From Planctellipticum variicoloris (GTDB lineage Bacteria > Planctomycetota > Planctomycetia > Planctomycetales > Planctomycetaceae): 64,000 bases of DNA. The DNA lies in NCBI RefSeq assembly GCF_030622045.1, contig NZ_CP130886.1:4291557-4355556 (forward strand), read 5' to 3'. The notes under the pieces were generated by a model. That model was not told the origin of the DNA, searched no databases, and worked only from the letters and a program-made list of their open reading frames with translations. The position numbers and the translations under genes were made by a program. Shown here in pieces: positions 1 through 9,086 of this stretch (positions are counted from its first letter, which is position 1; every line of letters starts with the position of its first letter).

Positions 1-1440
1 AAAGACCTGCTGGTCATTCTCAATGACAACAAGATGGGCATCTGCCCGCGAGTTGGCGGGCTGGCCCGTTACCTCGATAAAGCCCGCGTGGCGCCGTTCT
101 ACAACGGCCTGAAACGAGACGTTTCCTGGTTTCTGAACAGGCTGCCGGTCGTCGGAGAAAGCGCCCAGCAGACGCTCTCCCAGTTGAAGGACGCTGTGAA
201 GGGCTTTTTGCACGGCGGCATGCTCTTCGAGGAGCTCGGCTTCCGCTACATCGGACCGGTCGATGGCCACGACCTGGTGGGCTTGCGCAAATCTCTGGAG
301 TTGGTGAAGGATGTCGAAGGCCCGATCCTGCTTCACGTGCTGACGCAGAAGGGACACGGTTTCCCTCCCGCGTGCGAAGATCCGGTTCTCTTCCACGCCC
401 CGCCGCCGATCTCCCGCAACGGCCGGGCCGAAGTCGTTTCCGTTCGTAAGACGTCGGGACGGGCCTATACGAACGCAATGAGCGACGCGATCTACGACAG
501 CATGGAGCGCGACGCGAAAGTCTGCGTCCTCACCGCCGCCATGTGCGAAGGCAACAAGCTCAGCCGCGTCCGTAACGACTTTCCGGAGCGTTTCTTCGAC
601 ACCGGCATCTGCGAAGGCCACACAGTCGCCTTCGCCGGCGGCATGGCCAAGTCCGGCATGCGACCGATCGTCGACATCTACAGCACGTTCCTGCAGCGCA
701 GCTTCGACCACATCTTCCAGGAAGTCGCCCTGCAGAACCTGCCCGTCACGTTCTGCATGGATCGAGGCGGACTCGCCGGTCCCGACGGCCAGACGCACCA
801 CGGCGTGTTCGATACGACCTACATGCGGGTCTTCCCCAATATGGTGGTCATGGCCCCGGGCGACGAACGCGATGTCGCACCGATGCTCGATTTCGCGCTC
901 ACTTTCACCGGTCCCTGCTCAATCCGCTACCCGAAAGCCAACGTCGAAACCGTGACCCGCTCCGAGCAGCCCATCGAACTCGGTCGGGCCGAGGTCTGGC
1001 GGACCGGTCGCGACGGCACGCTCATTGCCTTCGGCTCCCTGTTCGCCAGTTGCGTCCAGGCGGCCGAAGCTCTGCGGCGCGAGGGCTGGGACTTCGGCGT
1101 GATCAACGCCCGTTTTGCCAAACCGCTCGATACGGCCGCCATATTGCACGCGCTGGAGTCTTCCGCCTGTATTCTGACCGTTGAAGAAGGGGCGATTGCC
1201 GGCGGTTTCGGCTCCGCGGTTCTGGAAGCGGCTGCAGCGGCCGGCCAGACGGCGGACCACGTTCGCTGCCTGGGAATTCCCGATCGCTTCATCGAACACG
1301 GCGAGCGTGAAGAACTGCTGGAAGACCTCGGCCTGGATGTCGCAGGGCTGACGAGATCCGCCCGAGAACTGGCCCGCCTGCAGGGAGCAGCCCCGGCCGT
1401 TGCTCTTCGCTCGTCGTCGCAGACCGCGGCGATCGCCTGA
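1..1440 (+). CDS. dxs: 1-deoxy-D-xylulose-5-phosphate synthase (DXS-like), 5'-truncated by the window
   Basis: The frame is open from the first base, so the gene begins upstream; about 479 of the usual ~630 residues are present. DXS condenses pyruvate and glyceraldehyde 3-phosphate with thiamine diphosphate, the first step of the MEP isoprenoid pathway. The segment starts in the end of the ThDP motif (LNDNKMGI), followed by the pyrimidine-binding domain (TSGRAYTNAM, then GICEGHTVAFAGG) and the C-terminal transketolase domain (IAGGFGSAV). The canonical AEQH around the catalytic Glu reads CEGH here: the Glu is kept but its neighbours differ. GPDGQTHHGVFD also deviates slightly from the family consensus. 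A divergent DXS paralogue is possible. No strong terminator follows; the next gene starts about 60 bases later on the same strand. Confidence 0.88.
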   Translation, partial: KDLLVILNDNKMGICPRVGGLARYLDKARVAPFYNGLKRDVSWFLNRLPVVGESAQQTLSQLKDAVKGFLHGGMLFEELGFRYIGPVDGHDLVGLRKSLELVKDVEGPILLHVLTQKGHGFPPACEDPVLFHAPPPISRNGRAEVVSVRKTSGRAYTNAMSDAIYDSMERDAKVCVLTAAMCEGNKLSRVRNDFPERFFDTGICEGHTVAFAGGMAKSGMRPIVDIYSTFLQRSFDHIFQEVALQNLPVTFCMDRGGLAGPDGQTHHGVFDTTYMRVFPNMVVMAPGDERDVAPMLDFALTFTGPCSIRYPKANVETVTRSEQPIELGRAEVWRTGRDGTLIAFGSLFASCVQAAEALRREGWDFGVINARFAKPLDTAAILHALESSACILTVEEGAIAGGFGSAVLEAAAAAGQTADHVRCLGIPDRFIEHGEREELLEDLGLDVAGLTRSARELARLQGAAPAVALRSSSQTAAIA

Positions 1441-1500
1441 CGCAAACTGCTGCCCGCCGCCGGAGGTGGTCGGTTTTCGCGAATGCAAGGATGCCCCCCA

Positions 1501-2859
1501 ATGCGTATCTCGTCGCTGGCGCTCTTCGGACTCCTGCTCGTCGCGCTGCCCGCCGATCCGTCGAATCCCGTCCGGGCCGAGGATGCTCCGAAGTACCTGC
1601 TGGATGAGCCGCTGGACGACCTCCGGGTCTTCGGCGTTGGTTTCCGCGTTGACGTCAATGGAAAACTCTCCACACTCGATGCCGAGAACCAGCCGCAGTC
1701 CCTCGATCTCGCGGTTGCGGCATCGATCTCGTACCGCGAGCGACGCGTGGTCGGACCGGGACGGGACGCGGAAGCTCTGCGGACAGTCCGCGACTACGAA
1801 GTCTCCAATTCCGAAATTTCCGTCGGCGGGACGAAAACGCCTGGCCTGAAACTTCCCGACGCCCTGAAGCTCACGGTCGCCCAGGGCCGGTCCTTCGGCG
1901 TGGAAATCTACAGTCTCGGCGGCCCCATGACCGCCTCCGAAATGGACCTCGTCCGCGTCCCCTGCGATAGCCTGCTCCTTCCACGGCTGCTGCCGGGGCG
2001 GGAAGTGGCCGAGGGGGAAACGTGGCACCCGGAAAGCTGGGTTTTCCAGGCGCTCACCAGTCTCGACGCCGCAACGACATCCCAGTGCACCTGCAAACTC
2101 GACAAAGTTACCGACGGCGTCGCAAAGATTTCGGTGGAGGGGGAAATCGAGGGGGCCGTCGAAGGAGCGACATCCAAAGTCACGCTCAAAGGGACTCTCG
2201 ACTATCGCCTCGATCAGCGTTCGATCGTCGCCTGGGACTTCACGCAATCCGAGAACCGGTCGATCGGCGTTGTCAGTCCCGGACTCGAAGTCTCAGCACG
2301 AATTCGCGCGCTCCGCGGCGTTGCGAAAGCTCCGGGAAGGCTCGGCGACAGTAAGGTGGTCGATCAGGCCACCGCGGAACTCCCCCAGGCCTCGTCGCTG
2401 GTCCGCTTCGACTCTCCCTGGAATCTGACCATTCTGCATGCCCGCGATTGGCATCTCTTCCACCAGAACGACAAAGTCGCCATCTTCCGCCTGCTCGATC
2501 AGGGGACATTCGTCGCGCAGTGCAATCTGGCCCCGATTCCATCCGCACCGCCCGGCGGGCACACCTCGGAAAAAGAGTTTGAGGCCGACATTCGCCGGTC
2601 ATTGGGCGACAAACTGAAAACGCTCGAAACTCCCGCACGCGTGGAAACTCGGGATGGCCGGTACGTCTGCCGGGCGGTCGCGACGGGCGCCGTCGAGGGC
2701 CGCCCGATCACCTGGATCTATTACTTCTGCGCCGATCCCTCGGGGAGACAGGTCTCGCTGTTGTTCTCCTGCGATACGGCCCTGGTGGAACGCCTCGGCA
2801 CACATGACCGCGAGCTCGTCGATTCCCTCAAGTTCACTCCCTCAGCCGTCCGTCCGTAG
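1501..2859 (+). CDS. Secreted protein of unknown function
   Basis: I do not recognise this family. The protein has 452 residues from the ATG at 1501. That start is preferred over an in-frame ATG 18 bases upstream because it puts a signal peptide at the N-terminus (MRISSLALFGLLLVALP, then an Ala-rich cleavage region ending near RAED). The remainder is a mixed alpha/beta globular sequence with no further membrane segment and no motif I can name. The last ~150 residues (from about SSLVRFDSPWNLTILHARDW) look like a separate domain. It follows the DXS-like gene on the same strand with a gap of about 60 bases, so co-transcription is possible, but no functional link is visible. Export is the only firm inference. 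Confidence 0.7.
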   Translation: MRISSLALFGLLLVALPADPSNPVRAEDAPKYLLDEPLDDLRVFGVGFRVDVNGKLSTLDAENQPQSLDLAVAASISYRERRVVGPGRDAEALRTVRDYEVSNSEISVGGTKTPGLKLPDALKLTVAQGRSFGVEIYSLGGPMTASEMDLVRVPCDSLLLPRLLPGREVAEGETWHPESWVFQALTSLDAATTSQCTCKLDKVTDGVAKISVEGEIEGAVEGATSKVTLKGTLDYRLDQRSIVAWDFTQSENRSIGVVSPGLEVSARIRALRGVAKAPGRLGDSKVVDQATAELPQASSLVRFDSPWNLTILHARDWHLFHQNDKVAIFRLLDQGTFVAQCNLAPIPSAPPGGHTSEKEFEADIRRSLGDKLKTLETPARVETRDGRYVCRAVATGAVEGRPITWIYYFCADPSGRQVSLLFSCDTALVERLGTHDRELVDSLKFTPSAVRP

Positions 2860-3005
2860 TTCTCGAATCCCCCATCGGCTGCCCTCGAGAATTCCGCATC
2901 GGGCCGCCGCCGCGGTGTCGACCATGAACTAGAGTTGCAGGTGGCGCATCTTGAGGCTCGCATCCGGGCCGGACGCCCGCCTCTCAGCGTTCGCGAGATC
3001 CGTCG

Positions 3006-3917
3006 ATGTTCGTTGTCCTTGCCGCGGAGCCCGTCGCCGATTCAGCCTTCCTCTGGGGAGCGATCGTCGTCGCCCTGGGGGTCGCCGTCGCAACGGGATT
3101 CGTCTCGGGTCTGATGGCTTCCCCTTGGCTCCAGCAGTGGGCGCTCCGCCGGGCGCACAGCCGGGTCGAGCAGCTCTGCGACCGCGTTCTGAAAGACCTG
3201 GAACGATCGCAACAGGCCTGCCAGCTCCTCACGACCGCCGCGCTGAACCGGCTTCCCGCCGCCCAAATCATGCACTTCGATACGGTCCGGGAAGAGCTGA
3301 CCGGCGTGCTGAACGACCTTTCCGGAAGCATGCGCTCCGCCGAAGAGAAGAACCGCAAGTCCTCGAAGGCGATTCGACTCGAATGGATCCGGACGCCGGT
3401 CGACCCGGTCACCAGCCTGCCGGACGAAACGACGTTCCAGGCGAATCTGAACCAGTTGCTGGAAGCAGGGGCCCGCTCGTCTCAGCCGTCCGGCCTGTTG
3501 TTGCTGCAAATCGACAAAGCCGATCAGCTCCGATTTCGCGTGGGGGCCGACGGCGTCGACAAACTCCGGAACCGTCTCGCCGGTCTGGTGGTCCGCTCCG
3601 TCGTCGAGAACGACCTCGTCTGCAGACTTGATCGAGACCAGATTGCGATTCTGATGCCGGCCCGGTGGCCGCTGGACGCAATCCGCCAGGCCCAGCAGAT
3701 TCGAGCCGCAATCCGGGAACATCGGTTTCGCATCGACGATGAGGCGCCGGAGATTCTGGTCACCGCCAGCTTTGGCTTCAGCGCAGCCCTCCCGGGCGAA
3801 CCGGCGGCCCTCGTGCTGGATCGAGCCCGCGATGGCCTGACACGGTCTCGGACGGCGGGACGCAACCAGTTGCACGTTCACGACGGAACCCACCGACAGT
3901 CCGTCCGACTCTCCTGA
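3006..3917 (+). CDS. Membrane-anchored protein with a degenerate GGDEF domain
   Basis: This 303-residue protein has one N-terminal membrane segment (about residues 15-37), a helical or coiled-coil linker (about 45-125) and a C-terminal domain of about 170 residues with the diguanylate cyclase fold. DPVTSLPDETTFQANL corresponds to the usual D-x-LTGL-x-NR start, and ASFGFSAALPGE plus RARDGLTRSRTAGRNQLHVH corresponds to the ASIG and A-D-AMY-AK-GRN end. The GGDEF signature itself is replaced by LDRDQIAIL, so the catalytic metal and GTP residues are missing. By family knowledge such domains are usually inactive as cyclases and act as GTP or c-di-GMP sensors or as scaffolds. The flanking genes give no hint of the partner. 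Confidence 0.75.
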   Translation: MFVVLAAEPVADSAFLWGAIVVALGVAVATGFVSGLMASPWLQQWALRRAHSRVEQLCDRVLKDLERSQQACQLLTTAALNRLPAAQIMHFDTVREELTGVLNDLSGSMRSAEEKNRKSSKAIRLEWIRTPVDPVTSLPDETTFQANLNQLLEAGARSSQPSGLLLLQIDKADQLRFRVGADGVDKLRNRLAGLVVRSVVENDLVCRLDRDQIAILMPARWPLDAIRQAQQIRAAIREHRFRIDDEAPEILVTASFGFSAALPGEPAALVLDRARDGLTRSRTAGRNQLHVHDGTHRQSVRLS

Positions 3918-4246
3918 AAGAATCTGGATTTCCCGCAAGGCCTTTGGCCTTCGTCCTCGTCCTGCCAGCCTTCAGCGACCGTTGCGGATTCGTCGCAGGG
4001 ATGCCGTCGCAGGCCCGGGTGAAGTCGGTCGCGGCTGCATTCCGCCCGGTGAAATCACGAATCATCGGGAAATCCACCAGCAGTCTTCCATGAACCGTCG
4101 TAGCAGAAGTAGCGGTTGAGCCGGTGAGGCTGCGGGCTCCGCCCCGTCTTGTCACATGCGGAGCGTTCAGCTAATATCGCGCCGCCGGTGCAATCGGCGT
4201 AACCCTCTGCCGCACTCCGTCTTTCTTCCAGTGACGGGACCCACCC
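3918..4246. other. Intergenic region, no gene seen
   Basis: There are 329 bases between the GGDEF-like gene and the S41 protease. A very short hairpin (AAGGCC-TTT-GGCCTT, about 3939-3953) lies just after the GGDEF stop and has no U-tract. The promoter of the protease gene is presumably in the second half, but no convincing -35/-10 pair was identified. Confidence 0.4.
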
Positions 4247-6301
4247 ATGCTGCTGCGTCCATCCTTCCGGACCATGACCATCCTCACCGCCTGCGTGGCT
4301 CTGCTGGTCGGAACCACCATCTTCGCCCAGCAGGCCGGGACGACAGCCCCCGCGGAGCAGATGACCGCCAAGCTCGTCACCGAGATGATCACGCGGTCCC
4401 ACATCAGCCAGAAACCGCTGGATGACCGCATTTCGGCGATGCTTCTGAAGCGGATGCTGAAAGACCTCGATCCCCAGAAGCTCTACTTTCTGGAGTCGGA
4501 CATTGAGGCCGTCTCCAAGTTCCGCGACCAGCTCGACGACCTCATTCGCATCGGCAACCTCGACTTCGCCCAGGACCTGTTCTTCAATGTCTATCTGAAG
4601 CGGATGGACGAACGGGTTGTCGTCGCCCACATGCTGATCGACGCTCCGCACGATTTTACGCTCGACGAAACGATGTCCGTCGACGGCGAAGCGGCCACCT
4701 GGGCGGCCTCGGCCAGCGAGTTGAACGAACGCTGGCGTAAGCGAATCAAGTACGACCTGCTGCTGCTGAAACTCGACGACACGCCGATCGAAGAAGCGCG
4801 CAAGCGGTTGCACAAACGCTACGACACGTTGAAAAAATCGGCTCATTCAACCGAACCGAACGAAGTCGTCGAAATCTATCTTTCGGCAATGGCCCACTGC
4901 TTCGATCCCCACTCCAGCTACATGTCGCCTCAGACTCTGGAGGATTTCCAGATCCAGATGCGGCTCAGTCTCGACGGGATCGGCGCGGCGCTTCGCAGCG
5001 AGGACGGCTACACCGTCGTCGCCGAGATCGTCGCCGGCGGCGGCGCCGAGAAGGACGGTCGCCTGAAGGTCAAAGACAAGATCGTCGCCGTCGGCCAGGA
5101 GGACGGGGATTTTGTCGACATCATCGAAATGAAGCTCAGCCGCGTCGTCCGCCTGATCCGCGGGCCTGGCGGCACCAAAGTCCGCCTCCGCGTCCTGACG
5201 GAAAGCGGCGAGACGGTCGTCTACGAACTGACGCGACAGAAAATCGAGCTCAAGTCGTCCGAGGTCAAGGGGGAGATCATCCCGGCCTCCGACCGCATTC
5301 CCGGCGCCACGGGCAAGCTCGGCGTGATCAACATCCCCTCCTTCTACCGCGATTTCGCCGGCGCCCAGCAGGGTGAAGACGACTTCAAGAGCACTGCCCG
5401 CGACGTCCTCGCCGTCCTGAAAGACTTTGAAAAACAGGGGGGCGTCGACGCCGTCGTCATCGACCTCCGCGGCAACGGGGGGGGCGCCCTGCAGGAAGCC
5501 ATCGAAGTCACCGGGCTCTTTGTCGATCAGGGCCCCGTCGTCCTCGTCAAGGAGCAGAACGGCAAGATCCGCAGCAATGACGACACCCAGTCCGGGGTCG
5601 CCTACGGCGGCCCGCTGATCGTCCTCTGCAACCGGCTCTCCGCCTCCGCCTCCGAGATCTTTGCGGGGGCGATCAAGGACTACCAGCGCGGCATCGTCAT
5701 CGGCGACCACACCACCCACGGCAAAGGGACCGTCCAGAACGTCATGCCGGTCAGCAGCCAGATGTTCCGTCTGCTCAACAACCAGAACCGCGGCGCACTC
5801 AAGCTGACCATCAACCAGTTCTACCGCATCAACGGCGACAGCACTCAGAATCGGGGCGTCGAATCCGACATCGCCCTCCCCTCGATCCTCGACCACATGG
5901 ACCTCGGCGAATCGTTCCTCGACAACGCCCTGGCGTTCGACCGCATCACCCCAGCTCCGCACGTGATGTACGATGTGGTGAGCCAGGGGATCGTCGCCGG
6001 CCTTCGCGACGCCAGCCAGAAGCGCGTCGCCGCGGACGCCGAGTTCGGCAAGATCCAGAAGGACATTCAGCGATATCTCGACCGCAAGACCCGCAAGTTC
6101 GTCTGGCTCAACGAAGACAAGCTCCGCGCCGAGCGGGACGCCGACAAGGCGGCCAACGAGGCGGAGAAAGAAGAAGAGGAACGCGAGACGAAGCGGGGCC
6201 AGGGTCCGATTTATCCCAAAACCGCCTACAACGACGAAATCCTGCGGATCAGCCTCGACTACGTCGGCCTGCTCCGCCAGGGACAGACGGCGGCCAAGTA
6301 G
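4247..6301 (+). CDS. prc: Tail-specific C-terminal processing protease (peptidase S41, Prc type)
   Basis: The 684 residues closely match the length of E. coli Prc (682). An N-terminal signal or anchor (about residues 10-28) precedes a helical Prc N-terminal domain, a PDZ domain (about 235-325, with the GIGAAL entry) and the S41 catalytic domain. The Ser/Lys dyad is visible as the middle Ser of SASASE (S467) and the Lys of HGKGTVQ (K493). A charged C-terminal helical region (DKAANEAEKEEEERETKR) follows, as in the Prc subgroup rather than the short CtpA type. Known role: periplasmic cleavage of proteins from their C-termini, affecting lipoproteins and peptidoglycan enzymes. It appears monocistronic, followed by a GC-rich hairpin. 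Confidence 0.93.
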   Translation: MLLRPSFRTMTILTACVALLVGTTIFAQQAGTTAPAEQMTAKLVTEMITRSHISQKPLDDRISAMLLKRMLKDLDPQKLYFLESDIEAVSKFRDQLDDLIRIGNLDFAQDLFFNVYLKRMDERVVVAHMLIDAPHDFTLDETMSVDGEAATWAASASELNERWRKRIKYDLLLLKLDDTPIEEARKRLHKRYDTLKKSAHSTEPNEVVEIYLSAMAHCFDPHSSYMSPQTLEDFQIQMRLSLDGIGAALRSEDGYTVVAEIVAGGGAEKDGRLKVKDKIVAVGQEDGDFVDIIEMKLSRVVRLIRGPGGTKVRLRVLTESGETVVYELTRQKIELKSSEVKGEIIPASDRIPGATGKLGVINIPSFYRDFAGAQQGEDDFKSTARDVLAVLKDFEKQGGVDAVVIDLRGNGGGALQEAIEVTGLFVDQGPVVLVKEQNGKIRSNDDTQSGVAYGGPLIVLCNRLSASASEIFAGAIKDYQRGIVIGDHTTHGKGTVQNVMPVSSQMFRLLNNQNRGALKLTINQFYRINGDSTQNRGVESDIALPSILDHMDLGESFLDNALAFDRITPAPHVMYDVVSQGIVAGLRDASQKRVAADAEFGKIQKDIQRYLDRKTRKFVWLNEDKLRAERDADKAANEAEKEEEERETKRGQGPIYPKTAYNDEILRISLDYVGLLRQGQTAAK

Positions 6302-6329
6302 TTGCTGATCTGCCGACCGCCCATTTCCC

Positions 6330-6356
6330 AAGGCCGCGGCCCACTGCCGCGGCCTT
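6330..6356 (+). terminator. Hairpin after the S41 protease
   Basis: A perfect 10-bp stem (6330-6339 with 6347-6356, AAGGCCGCGG) encloses a 7-base loop 28 bases after the stop codon. Only a weak T-rich stretch (GCTGCATTT) follows, so termination may be partial. Confidence 0.6.
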
Positions 6357-6560
6357 GCTGCATTTCAGGGCGGGTTGCGGACGCCGGGACTGCGCATTTC
6401 ATTTCGTCGTCGTGACTTTCGCGCGGCAGAAACTGCCGATCTCGTCTTGCTGCACCTTCGATCTTTCTTATACAACCCGATTTGCGTCAGCCGGGGTGCA
6501 TGCGACTCCCGGGGGTCCATTCGGCTGTTCGCCCGCGGTCTCTCAAAGGATGGAGAGGTC

Positions 6561-7976
6561 ATGCTCCCTGTTTCTGGTTTTCATCGACTTACCGCCGGGC
6601 TGGTGCTCGCATTCGCCGTCTCCTTCCTGGCAGGCTGCGGCCAGTCGCAACCGCCGGCGGCTGCCGAAGCTGATGCCGGCGCCGGCGCAACTCTCGCCGA
6701 ACCGGCCCCGATCGCACAGAACCCCCTCGCCGAACAACTGTTCGGCGATTCGGCCGAGCCGGCGATGGCGGAGGACGAAGAGAACTCCAACGACGCCGAC
6801 GATGCCCGCGCCGCCGCGGAACTGGTCGTCAGCGAACCCGAGAAGGGGAGTCCGGAATGGCTGATCCGGCAGATCCTGGCAGTAAAAATCCAGCCGCTCC
6901 CGCCGATTGCCGAGTCGGGTGAGGGCGAAGAAGCTCAGGCGAAGCTGAAAGCGGAGATTGATCAGCAGAAGCAGATCCGCCGCGAACGAAACGAAGAGAT
7001 CATCAAGCTGGCCGAGGAAGCGATCGCCCGCACGCACGGCGACGAAAAACGACAGCAGATCTACAAGGCCGCCGTCCACCACCTCGTCGACACCCGCCTG
7101 CAGCTCGCCAAGCTCGGCAACGCCGCCGATGTGAAAGCCCTCGAAACGCTTGCCGACGATTTCTACAAGAACGCGCCGGAGTCCGAAGCCGCTTCGCAGG
7201 CGGCGTTCGCACTCGTGACGCTCGCGCATCACTTCGCGCTGCAGAACGGACTGGACGAGCCCGCCTGGCTCGTCGCATTCTCGCGCCATGCGCAGGTCTA
7301 CGCGACGCGGTTCCCCAATGATCAGGCCCGAGCGGTTCCCTATCTGATCTCCGCCGCGAAGAGCTGCGACATGAACGGCCTGACGGAAGAAGCTCGTTCG
7401 TGCTACGGTCTGATCAAGAGTCGTTTCCCGCAAGCCCCCGAAGTCGAACAGCTTGCCGGCGTCTTCCGCCGTCTGGACGCGATCGGCCAGCCGGCCCAGA
7501 TCGCGGGGCCGACGCCCGAAGGAAGCTTCTTCACCGTCGAGGACCATAAGGACAAGGCGGTGCTGGTGGTCTTCTGGGCCAGCCACGTGCCGCAGTTCGC
7601 CGAAGATCTCCCGAAGATTCAGGCGATCGCCGAGACGTATAAAAAATACCTCGTTGTCGTCGGCGTCAGCCTGGATGAGACTGAAGGAGCCCTCGATAAG
7701 TTTGTCGAAGAACATGGCCTGACGTGGCCGCAGATCTTCCATACCGAGCGGGATAAGCGCGGCTGGAACTCACCGGTCGCGGTGTTCTACGGCATTAACC
7801 GTTTGCCGGCGATGTGGCTCGTCGATCCGTATGGCAAAGTGGTCGAGACGGCTCTGACGGCCGACAACGCCGAGCAGCGCCTGCGGGACGTCATGCTCCC
7901 TTACCTGAAGGGGATCAAGGACGGCTCCATCCAGCCCGCCAGCGCGAAGAGCACTGAAGGTCCACAACGGAACTGA
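6561..7976 (+). CDS. Lipoprotein with a TlpA/AhpC-like thioredoxin fold lacking the CxxC motif
   Basis: The start at 6561 is chosen over a 62-codon longer frame because a purine-rich ribosome site (AAAGGATGGAGAGG) lies just before it and the protein then begins with a lipoprotein signal ending in the lipobox LAGC. The mature protein is about 450 residues: an Ala/Glu-rich low-complexity stretch, an alpha-helical region (about 110-310), and a C-terminal thioredoxin/TlpA domain (about 315-460; KAVLVVFWA, VVVGVSLDE, LPAMWLVDPYG). At the position where TlpA has WCGPC this protein has SHVPQF, so both redox cysteines are missing. It keeps the cis-Pro loop (RLPAMWLVD). A non-redox, binding or chaperone role is likely. 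A strong terminator follows. Confidence 0.82.
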   Translation: MLPVSGFHRLTAGLVLAFAVSFLAGCGQSQPPAAAEADAGAGATLAEPAPIAQNPLAEQLFGDSAEPAMAEDEENSNDADDARAAAELVVSEPEKGSPEWLIRQILAVKIQPLPPIAESGEGEEAQAKLKAEIDQQKQIRRERNEEIIKLAEEAIARTHGDEKRQQIYKAAVHHLVDTRLQLAKLGNAADVKALETLADDFYKNAPESEAASQAAFALVTLAHHFALQNGLDEPAWLVAFSRHAQVYATRFPNDQARAVPYLISAAKSCDMNGLTEEARSCYGLIKSRFPQAPEVEQLAGVFRRLDAIGQPAQIAGPTPEGSFFTVEDHKDKAVLVVFWASHVPQFAEDLPKIQAIAETYKKYLVVVGVSLDETEGALDKFVEEHGLTWPQIFHTERDKRGWNSPVAVFYGINRLPAMWLVDPYGKVVETALTADNAEQRLRDVMLPYLKGIKDGSIQPASAKSTEGPQRN

Positions 7977-8086
7977 CGGCCACTGCCATGTGCGCCGCGG
8001 CTCAGACTTGATCAGCAGGTGCATTTACAGACACTTCGACTGCAACTGCGTTGTCTGCCCCGCAGCCGATCTCCTCAGATCCACCA

Positions 8087-8123
8087 GGGTCGCAATTCTT
8101 CGGAGTTGCGACCCTCTTTTTTT
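8087..8123 (+). terminator. Strong intrinsic terminator with TTCG tetraloop
   Basis: A 12-bp stem (8087-8098 with 8103-8114, one G-T wobble) closes on a TTCG tetraloop and is followed by TCTTTTTTT. It lies about 110 bases after the TlpA-like gene and insulates lexA from it. Confidence 0.9.
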
Positions 8124-8275
8124 CCCGGAAATACGCAATAAAGTCCTGAAAAACGCTGCCGGCGCTCCACATCTCGCGTTCTGGCGATATTTTCGAAAGA
8201 TTTTTCAGAATTTTGCCTTGCAGCACTTGCCCAACATGCGCGTCAGTATAGACTCTCGTATATCAGTGTTTTCCA

Positions 8276-8294
8276 GTGCGGAGTGTTTCCGCAC
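8276..8294 (+). promoter_or_regulatory. Small palindrome in the lexA leader
   Basis: GTGCGGA (8276-8282) pairs perfectly with TCCGCAC (8288-8294) across a 5-base spacer, about 100 bases before the lexA start. LexA genes are usually autoregulated, so this could be an operator, but it matches neither the E. coli type (CTGT-N8-ACAG) nor the Bacillus type (GAAC-N4-GTTC). The call rests on position only. Confidence 0.25.
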
Positions 8295-8394
8295 AGTTCC
8301 CCGGCGGCCTCCATCCCAAATGCCCACCGCTGGGGAACATAGCGCTCACCATGACGAGCGGGCGAATTCACAGGCTTCGCAGAAAGGGACGTTG

Positions 8395-8997
8395 ATGTAC
8401 AGCAACAAGCCGGCGCTGACCTTGCGCCAAAGGGAGATCTACGACTTCCTTCGAGACAAGATCGTCAATCGTGGCTACGGACCCACCGTGCGGGAAATCG
8501 GCTTGCACTTCGGCATCCGGAGCCCGAATGGCGTGATGTGCCACCTGAAGGCCCTTGAGAAGAAGGGCCTTATCACTCGTGAATCCCACATGTCACGAGC
8601 GATTCAGCTTTGCGATCCGCCGCAGCCGCGGACAGCCCTGCCACTGGCCGGACAGATCGCCGCCGGGCAGCCCGTGCTGGCGCTCCAGCAGGAAGAACGG
8701 GTCGATTTCAGCGGCCTGTTCAACTCGGACGATCACTTCTGCCTGCGGGTGAAGGGCGAGTCGATGATCGACGACCAGATCGCCGAAGGCGATTACGTGG
8801 TCGTCCGCAAGCAGACCGACGCCCGCGACGGCGACATTGTCGTCGCCCTCGTCGAAGGCGAAGAAGCCACGCTGAAGCGGTTCTATCGCGAGACGCATCG
8901 CGTCCGCCTGGAGCCGCGGAACAAGGGCATGCGCCCCATCTTCAGCAACAACGTCCAAGTTCTGGGTATCGTTCTCGGCGTTATTCGCCAGTACTAG
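8395..8997 (+). CDS. lexA: LexA repressor (SOS response)
   Basis: The 200-residue protein starts at 8395 behind AGAAAGGGAC; the longer upstream frame is discarded because LexA proteins are about 200 residues and the N-terminus then matches (TLRQREIYDFL). The winged helix-turn-helix spans about residues 5-65 (PTVREIGLHFGI, then NGVMCHLKALEKKGLI). The self-cleavage site is A85-G86 within LPLAGQIAAG. The S24 latent protease dyad is S123 (KGESMIDDQI) and K161 (EATLKRF). Known role: represses DNA-damage genes until RecA filaments trigger autocleavage. It is transcribed alone between two intrinsic terminators. No known SOS box was found upstream, in keeping with the diversity of LexA operators outside Proteobacteria and Firmicutes. 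Confidence 0.96.
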   Translation: MYSNKPALTLRQREIYDFLRDKIVNRGYGPTVREIGLHFGIRSPNGVMCHLKALEKKGLITRESHMSRAIQLCDPPQPRTALPLAGQIAAGQPVLALQQEERVDFSGLFNSDDHFCLRVKGESMIDDQIAEGDYVVVRKQTDARDGDIVVALVEGEEATLKRFYRETHRVRLEPRNKGMRPIFSNNVQVLGIVLGVIRQY

Positions 8998-9049
8998 TTT
9001 CCGGACCATCGAATTTGCCGCACGCTCTTTCGACGTGCGTCAGTCAACG

Positions 9050-9086
9050 GCCGACGAAAGGCTCTGCAGCCTTTCGTCGGCTTTTT
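9050..9086 (+). terminator. Intrinsic terminator of lexA
   Basis: A perfect 13-bp stem (9050-9062 with 9069-9081) with a TCTGCA loop is followed by TTTTT, 52 bases after the lexA stop. Confidence 0.92.

Noticed and set aside
4847-6331. 494-codon open frame on the minus strand
   Set aside because: It is the exact antisense of the prc gene; long antisense frames are expected in GC-rich coding DNA and the translation is Val/Asp/Gly-rich without motifs.
8241-8294. Possible SOS box in the lexA leader
   Set aside because: Neither CTGT-N8-ACAG nor GAAC-N4-GTTC is present; the only palindrome (8276-8294) is listed as a low-confidence regulatory candidate.
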